This document shows positions 58,887 through 64,000 of a stretch of DNA of 64,000 bases, one piece after another. The stretch is from positions 1,479,501 through 1,543,500 of the forward strand of contig WPIO01000060.1 in assembly GCA_009760855.2 (NCBI GenBank), given 5' to 3'. How positions within the stretch are numbered: position 1 is the stretch's first letter; each line of letters opens with the position of its first letter. The notes under the pieces are model-generated. The model did no database searches and was not told the origin of the DNA. It was given only the letters and a program-made list of their open reading frames with translations. The stretch comes from Cristatella mucedo. Lineage: Eukaryota > Bryozoa > Phylactolaemata > Cristatellidae. Made by a program: the position numbers and the translations under genes.

Positions 58887-60558
58887 CTACTAATAATAAT
58901 AATAATGATGCACTTGATAAAGCGCCCTCAGAGAACTCTATCTCTGTCTAGGCACTTTATATCTGCTGCAAAGGAAACTCGATTGAATGGTGAGTGGTAT
59001 CATGAATAAATAACATTAATAACACGGTTAGGGATGGCATGCACAGAGTCAGCATGCAAGTTTGGTTAGTGTCGGCATGCACACTGTCAACACACTTAAG
59101 CACATAAAGGACGAATCACATTGGACCAACTATATTCTGTAACAAATAGGCGCGCTTTTAATTTCATTTTAAATGTAGTCAAGTCAGGAGCTGTCGTGAC
59201 GCAAGTTGGGAGTGAGTTTCAGGCTTTGGTAGCATACCAACTAAATGCACGGTCTCCAAAGTATTTGAGTTTTTACGAGGTATTTGTAGACTGTTGGATT
59301 CCGAAAAGTCGGTGGTGCGATGCTTGGCCTGGTAATGGAGTAAATTTGATAGATAAGCTGGAGCCAAAGAATGAAGGGACCAGACAGGCTGGAGCCTACG
59401 AATGAAGGGAACTAAAAGTGAGCGACAAAAGTTTAAGACAATCCATTGCTTGACTTGTAGCCAGTGAAGGTCTGCAAGGAGTGGTGTACTGTGGCAACTG
59501 CGACGCTCACGACAGACAAGCCTAGCTGCCGAGTTTTGCACCAGCTGTAAACGCCTGATTGCATATGCCGGTAGGCCAGCAAGCAGTGAGTTAAAATTAA
59601 AAAATTAAATACTAGCTGATTTAACTGTCTCTTTTGTATAGTGACAGAAGAGCCTTTAAGGTTATGACCACCGCTTGCAGTGGCGATTAAAGATCGCCCA
59701 CCGCAGGATTAGAACCCACGACATCGGGAACAAGGTCGTGAAAAGCAACCACCTTAGCTAATGCAACATCATGGTTCACCAGTTACTGAAGTCAAGACGG
59801 GATGTCACAAATGCATGGAACAGCTTAGATGTGGTATCCTTATCTAATGAAGCCCGAATTTTAGCAATGTTACCTAGCTGAAAGCAGGCAGACTTGATTG
59901 TGGAGCTGATGTGGTCGTCTAACGAAAGGTCACTTTGGAACATGACACCTAGATTTCGTGCAGATTCAACAAGAAATATGTTGGCAGGGCCGGTTTTGAG
60001 CATCGGCCTTTCTAATTTCTGAATCACACTTGGTTTGCCCATAAGTGGTAAGTTAGTTGTATCATCATTTAATTTAAGAAAAGTTGCTGTCATCTATATG
60101 TGGGTGTCAACAACACATGCAGCAAGGAAGTTTAGAGAATTCGGGGTGCTGAAAGGCTTGGAGGAATCAAAGCAAAGGTACAACTGAGTATCATCCGCAC
60201 AGAAGTGAAAGCCTAGATTGTGCTTGGTAATCACATCGGCAGGAGGGAGAGTATAAACCGTGAAAATAATCGGACCTAGCACGGAGTCCTGAGGTACCCC
60301 ATATTTCAGAGGTACATCGGAGGATCTTTGTCCATTCACATCAATACTCTGGAGTCTTCCACAGAGCTAGGACCTAAACCGTTGCAGACCAGTGCCAGTA
60401 ATGCCCAGGCGAGATGAGACGCGCTCAAGAAGAACTGGGTGATCGATACTATCAAAAGCTGCCGAAAGGTCAAGCAAAACAAGCAGAGATACTCTACCTA
60501 TGGCTACATTCCTAAGTAGGTCGTTATACACCCGAAGCAATGCTGACTCTGTAGCTCG
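58887..60558 (-). mobile_element. L2-B LINE, 5'-truncated, split by SINE-A
   Basis: (ATT)n tail at 58887-58907, 3' untranslated region, the C-terminal RT domain (AARLVCRERRSC, SARNLGVMFQSDLSLDDHIS), the palm (KYGVPQDSVLGP, FCADDTQ, with C for Y) to the motif A neighbourhood near 60450 and the LLRNV-equivalent near 60520. A SINE-A at 59594-59774 interrupts it. Confidence 0.87.
59594..59774 (-). mobile_element. SINE-A inserted in L2-B
   Basis: Reverse SINE-A with an A/T-rich tail, TCTCTTTTGTATAGTGACAG and a box B with one change. The L2-B text breaks off at GCAGTGAGTTA and resumes after CACCAGTTA, giving a short imperfect duplication of AGTTA. Confidence 0.83.
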
Positions 60559-60984
60559 TTTATATTTACATACATGTATTATATTTAAGAAGACTAATAA
60601 CCCTATTTACCCCATTAAAAAATTCTTCTCCAGAATGCTTAGATGCGCAGCTCCCTTGCATTAGTGCTTCAACAAGTACCATCTTAGACTCATGTCTTTC
60701 CCTGGACCCTTGAACACATAATTCGCAGGAACAACCAATATTGAGATAACCCTGGACCGGGCGAACTTAAGTAACACCGGACCAGTCTTCCAACTACTGG
60801 TCCTATCAAGGGCATGGAAGGGCGTAAATGTAAGAAAATGTAAGCTTTTGCAAAATCTGCAGATCCAGAGCTAGTAAAAGCCGGTGAGATATTACAGTTA
60901 ATTACCTCATTGAGTAAGCACTGCTGTAAGTGTTTAACGGCCTACTAATTTAAACTGATTAATATGTGTTTCTGCACGCTCTGC

Positions 60985-61385
60985 GGCCATTTTAGGCCGC
61001 ATGTGATACTTTCGATCACATAGTTTTTCATTCGCGGCTATCAACTCATCTTTAAATCACTGGTACTGCACTGAAATAGTTTAGGTCCTATGTTATTGGA
61101 AAATTTCAGAATGTTGATGTCAAACGGCTCATCTATTCGGAAGCTAGTAAAATATGGTATATCCCCATAGATCTGTTTTATATCCAGTTCTTATCATAAT
61201 TTATACTCTCCCTCATGCCGATATATTCCCCATGCACTTTGAAAGCTTCCTTTTTATGCACAGGGCTCAGCTGTACCCATGCTTTGAACCCGTCCAGGAT
61301 TCTAGCAAGTCGATCTCTCTCGCTCCTTTGCAGCTAGTATGCTGCCATTTAGTCACCGATCAGAAAAACGCTCAAACATTGAACG
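60985..61385 (+). mobile_element. L2-B-like LINE fragment (RT palm), degenerate
   Basis: Equivalent of FDHIVFHSRLSTHL, FRSYVIGKFQNVDVKR and LIYSEAS-KIWYIP, then IYTLPHADIF; corresponds to L2-B from motif A to just before YADD. Many stops. Confidence 0.65.
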
Positions 61386-61509
61386 GCGATATAAACTAGA
61401 TTATTAGCTGTACAAACCCATTGTTACTAAAGAATTAGAAATTCTAACCATCAAACTGAGTTTGGCCACCGGAAATAAGGGTAATCGCCTTCAAAGACCA
61501 AGGTCAGGG

Positions 61510-61613
61510 TGCTCACCTTTACCAATGAGGTCGTGGGCTCGAGCCCTGCGGCAAATGGGAAGTGCCTGGATAAATATTCAGCTCTTTTCGGGCACTATAC
61601 CAATGAATTAAAT
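61510..61613 (+). mobile_element. SINE-B, diverged
   Basis: GAGGTCGTGGGCTCGAGCC, GTGCCTGGATAAATATTCAG, CTCTTTTCGGGCACTATACC, then an AT tail running into (TA)n at 61612-61635. Confidence 0.75.
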
Positions 61614-61680
61614 ATATATATATATATATATATTTATTTATTTATTTATATTTATGCGTATATATATCTATGTATATATA
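61612..61680. repeat. (TA)n / (TTTA)n AT-rich simple repeat
   Basis: (TA)n with TTTATTTATTTA and ATATGTATATA variants, between SINE-B and an L2-B tail. Confidence 0.9.
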
Positions 61681-62262
61681 ATATCAATACATTGTATAGC
61701 GCCTTTAGGGAACAGAATCCCTGTCTATGTACTTTACAGATGCCGCATGGAAAGCATTATGAAATGATTGGTGGTAACATCAGCAAGCATTAGGCACAGT
61801 GTAAGCAGGTATATGCATATGAAGGACGAATCACAAAGACCCACTCAATGTTGTGATAAATGGGTATGTGCTAAGCTTTTTTTAAATTTCGTCATGTCAG
61901 GGGACGTTGTGATGTGCGTCAGTAGTGAGTTCCAGGTTTTGGAAGCATATGAACTAAAGGTATAGTCTCCAAAGGTTTTCAGGCTCGTGCGAGGTATGGC
62001 TAAACTATTTGAGTCAGAACATCGAGTTGCACGATTTTTTGCCTAATGGGGTTCTGATAGGTAAGCGAGAGCCAGAAAATGAAGGGACATAAAAGTACAT
62101 CACAGAACCTTGAAGTTTATACGGTGCTTGATTGGGAACCAGTGTAGGTCTGTGAGAAGTGGTGTGATGCGGCAACTGCGACGCTCATGGCAGACGAGTC
62201 TAGCTGCAGAATTGCTTTACCAACTGTAAGGGCCTGATTGCATACACCGCTAGACCAGAAAG
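61681..62262 (-). mobile_element. L2-B LINE 3' part, diverged subfamily
   Basis: Tail AATATCAATACATTGTATAG, then the 3' untranslated region and the end of the C-terminal domain (DSSAMSVAVAASHHFSQTY in a shifted frame). It begins TAGCGCC rather than the usual AAAGCGCC, hinting at a separate subfamily. Confidence 0.68.
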
Positions 62263-62462
62263 CATATACCTCCATCAGTGTCTGAGAACTATCTGGGTGT
62301 CTGGATCCAACGTTACCCGTCACTAAATTATGACGTCAGCTCCATTGTCAAGTCTGAATGTTTTCAACTATTTAGCAGCATAAACCTTTTTGCACGCTGA
62401 GATATGGATACCATAGCCAAACTGGTACGTGCATTAAAAACAATACGTCTACGCTCATAAAC

Positions 62463-62645
62463 AGCCGTGATGGCACACTAGGTAAGGTGGTTGCTTTCAC
62501 GACCTTGGTCCCGAAGTCGTGGGTTCGATTCCTGCGGTAGGCGATTCTTTATCGCCACTGTCAGCGGTGGTGATAGCCGTACAGGCTCTTCTGTCGCTAT
62601 ACAAAAAGAGGCTGTTTAATCAGCTAGGATTTATTTATTTATTAT
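62463..62645 (+). mobile_element. SINE-A, well preserved, with (ATTT) tail
   Basis: Box A TGGCACACTAGG, box B GGTTCGATTCC, GGCGATTCTTTATCGCC, end GCTGTTTAATCAGCTAGGA then (TTTA)n at 62629-62645. The best copy for defining the SINE-A 3' end. Confidence 0.9.
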
Positions 62646-62799
62646 TAAACATAAACCAGTGTTGAACGGCATAGAAGTGGCAGTCAAAGTAGCTAAATAG
62701 ATAAAGCACTGTATTGGCAACCCTCGGGTTTTTGGAGCAAGTCCCGCAATAGGCGAAATTCATTTCTAACGTTCATTTTCACAGAATATCACCTCTGGT

Positions 62800-63260
62800 T
62801 ACTCTCTATTATAAAATTACAGCTCTCGAGGTTTACTGCCCGCGAAATCTCAAGCTTACAGTTGGCTCAAAACTCTGAAGAAATATTTTTCAATCTTGAA
62901 AGTTGAAACTTCCACATTACACCTTTCTCGTCGAACTGAGCTGGTTCCCCATCAACAGCGTAATAACTTCAACACTCTGTGACTCACTTTCAGGTCTCTC
63001 CTTCTTTAACAACGGATAATTTACCTATCCGAAATTATTCGTGATTGGACTACGCTTCGTACAATCTGCTCTACTGACGGTAAGAAGTATCTTTACTTCT
63101 AAAAAGCCATAAGTTCATGGTACGTGGCCTTGGCTCCCTTTGCACTGGACGCCTGGAACACAAAATCATCTAGCCTCCACAGACTTGAAGATATTTTAAA
63201 GGAAGTTAAAAAACCTGCTCCTAACATGATTTGCTCCATCCATTTGAGTTGTAACCTCTC
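62800..63260 (+). mobile_element. L2-like LINE remnant
   Basis: Faint resemblance to an L2 C-terminal domain: LQLAQNSE, then HITPFSS and GSPSTA, stops throughout. It could be L2-C or a decayed L2-B. Confidence 0.4.
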
Positions 63261-63550
63261 TAGTTGGAGCATGCTGTGCCATTATCGTTGATCATAGAAC
63301 ATGCTTCTTTTTTTAATTGTAGAGGGCCTTAGAAAAAAATTATCAACTTAGGAGAGCTGAGCACATGCAAAATTGTGTCTCATCTCGACTTTTCTGCATG
63401 TGATGCTCAAAGGATTAAAGGTTCTCCCAGTCGAAATAACGTTTGTCTGAAGCAGCTTGATTTCGTGGATTTCGGTTAAAATGCCGTTAGCTCATTCTTA
63501 ATAAATTAAATTAATGCAGAACATGTAAAACAAACATTTACTAATTGATT

Positions 63551-63655
63551 AATAAAAATATTATTAATACATTTGTATAGCACCTTCAGTGAACCTAGTA
63601 GCTTTCTAGGCACTTTGCTAATGTTGCAAACGAAGTATGATTAAATGGTTAATGG
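63551..63655 (-). mobile_element. L2-B LINE 3' stub
   Basis: Tail ATTATTAATACATTTGTATA, hairpin remnants and ATTAAATGGTTAATGG; about 100 bp only. Confidence 0.68.
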
Positions 63656-63659
63656 TAGC

Positions 63660-64000
63660 TCTTGAACACGATAACCTTCCTCAAAGATTGAGAACAGTGA
63701 TCGGTCTTGCAGATGATGCACTGGCATGGTTTAAATCGTACTTGTCCCGTCGTGTTCAATCCATGTCGTATGGGGTCAGATTTCATCCACCAGACCTGTG
63801 GAGTCCCATCGAGGGACCGTTCTCGGCCCTTTGCTTTTCTTTATTTATACTGAACCTCTGAGGAAAGATTTTCGGGCCCGTGGAATATGCTATCACTATT
63901 ATTTTGACGATACTCAGCTTTATTTTCGATTTAAACTGTTTGAATCTGCTGCAACCACTTACAAACTGAATTCTTACATACGTTGCATACGTTCGATCCT
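63660..64000 (+). mobile_element. L2-A LINE fragment, runs off the window
   Basis: RT palm region: RLRTVIGLADDALAWFKSYL, then a shifted GPFSALCFSLFI, YHYYFDDTQLYF (YADD equivalent mutated to FDD), KLNSYIRCIRSI. It continues past 64000. Confidence 0.8.

Overview
This is eukaryotic, almost certainly invertebrate animal, DNA: multi-exon genes with GT-AG introns, moderate GC, many decayed non-LTR retrotransposons, tRNA-derived SINEs and long (CT)n tracts. Nothing looks bacterial: there are no operons and no ribosome binding sites. The species cannot be fixed from sequence alone.

Two genes carry the window, both ABC transporters of subfamily C resembling ABCC4/MRP4 (plasma-membrane ATP-driven exporters of organic anions and cyclic nucleotides). 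Copy A, on the + strand, supplies its last five exons (834 to 11327); its 5' part lies left of the window. Copy B, on the - strand, supplies thirteen exons (57290 down to 22095), covering the end of the first membrane domain, NBD1, the linker, the second membrane domain and NBD2; its first exons lie beyond the right edge. The genes converge tail to tail. The four internal exons present in both have identical lengths (151, 231, 299 and 419 nt) and phases, so they are paralogues from an inverted duplication or a rearranged tandem one. B is open throughout. A has an in-frame TAA at 4811-4813, exactly where B has a glutamine codon, plus odd residues near the NBD2 Walker B and D-loop, so A may be a pseudogene or a null allele.

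The 11.3-22.1 kb intergenic interval and most introns are filled with repeats. Family L2-A (tail (TTACA)n) has a near full-length - strand copy at 14269-17700 with APE endonuclease and reverse transcriptase. Family L2-B (tail (ATT)n) has its best copy at 48905-51955 and more than twenty fragments. Two tRNA-derived SINE families are present. SINE-B shares its 3' hairpin tail with L2-B, which suggests it borrows that LINE's machinery. A 187-bp non-autonomous hAT element at 29812-29998 closely resembles the SPIN family known for horizontal transfer. A fold-back element lies at 22502-22755, and an L2-A copy at 37408-38302 is nested in another L2-A copy with a clean 8-bp target duplication.

I found no CRISPR array, rRNA, functional tRNA or novel multi-gene system. 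The points most worth following are the stop in copy A, the SPIN-like element and the LINE/SINE tail sharing. All exon coordinates were set by hand from splice signals and by comparing the two paralogues; family assignments rest on recognised motifs, not on database searches.
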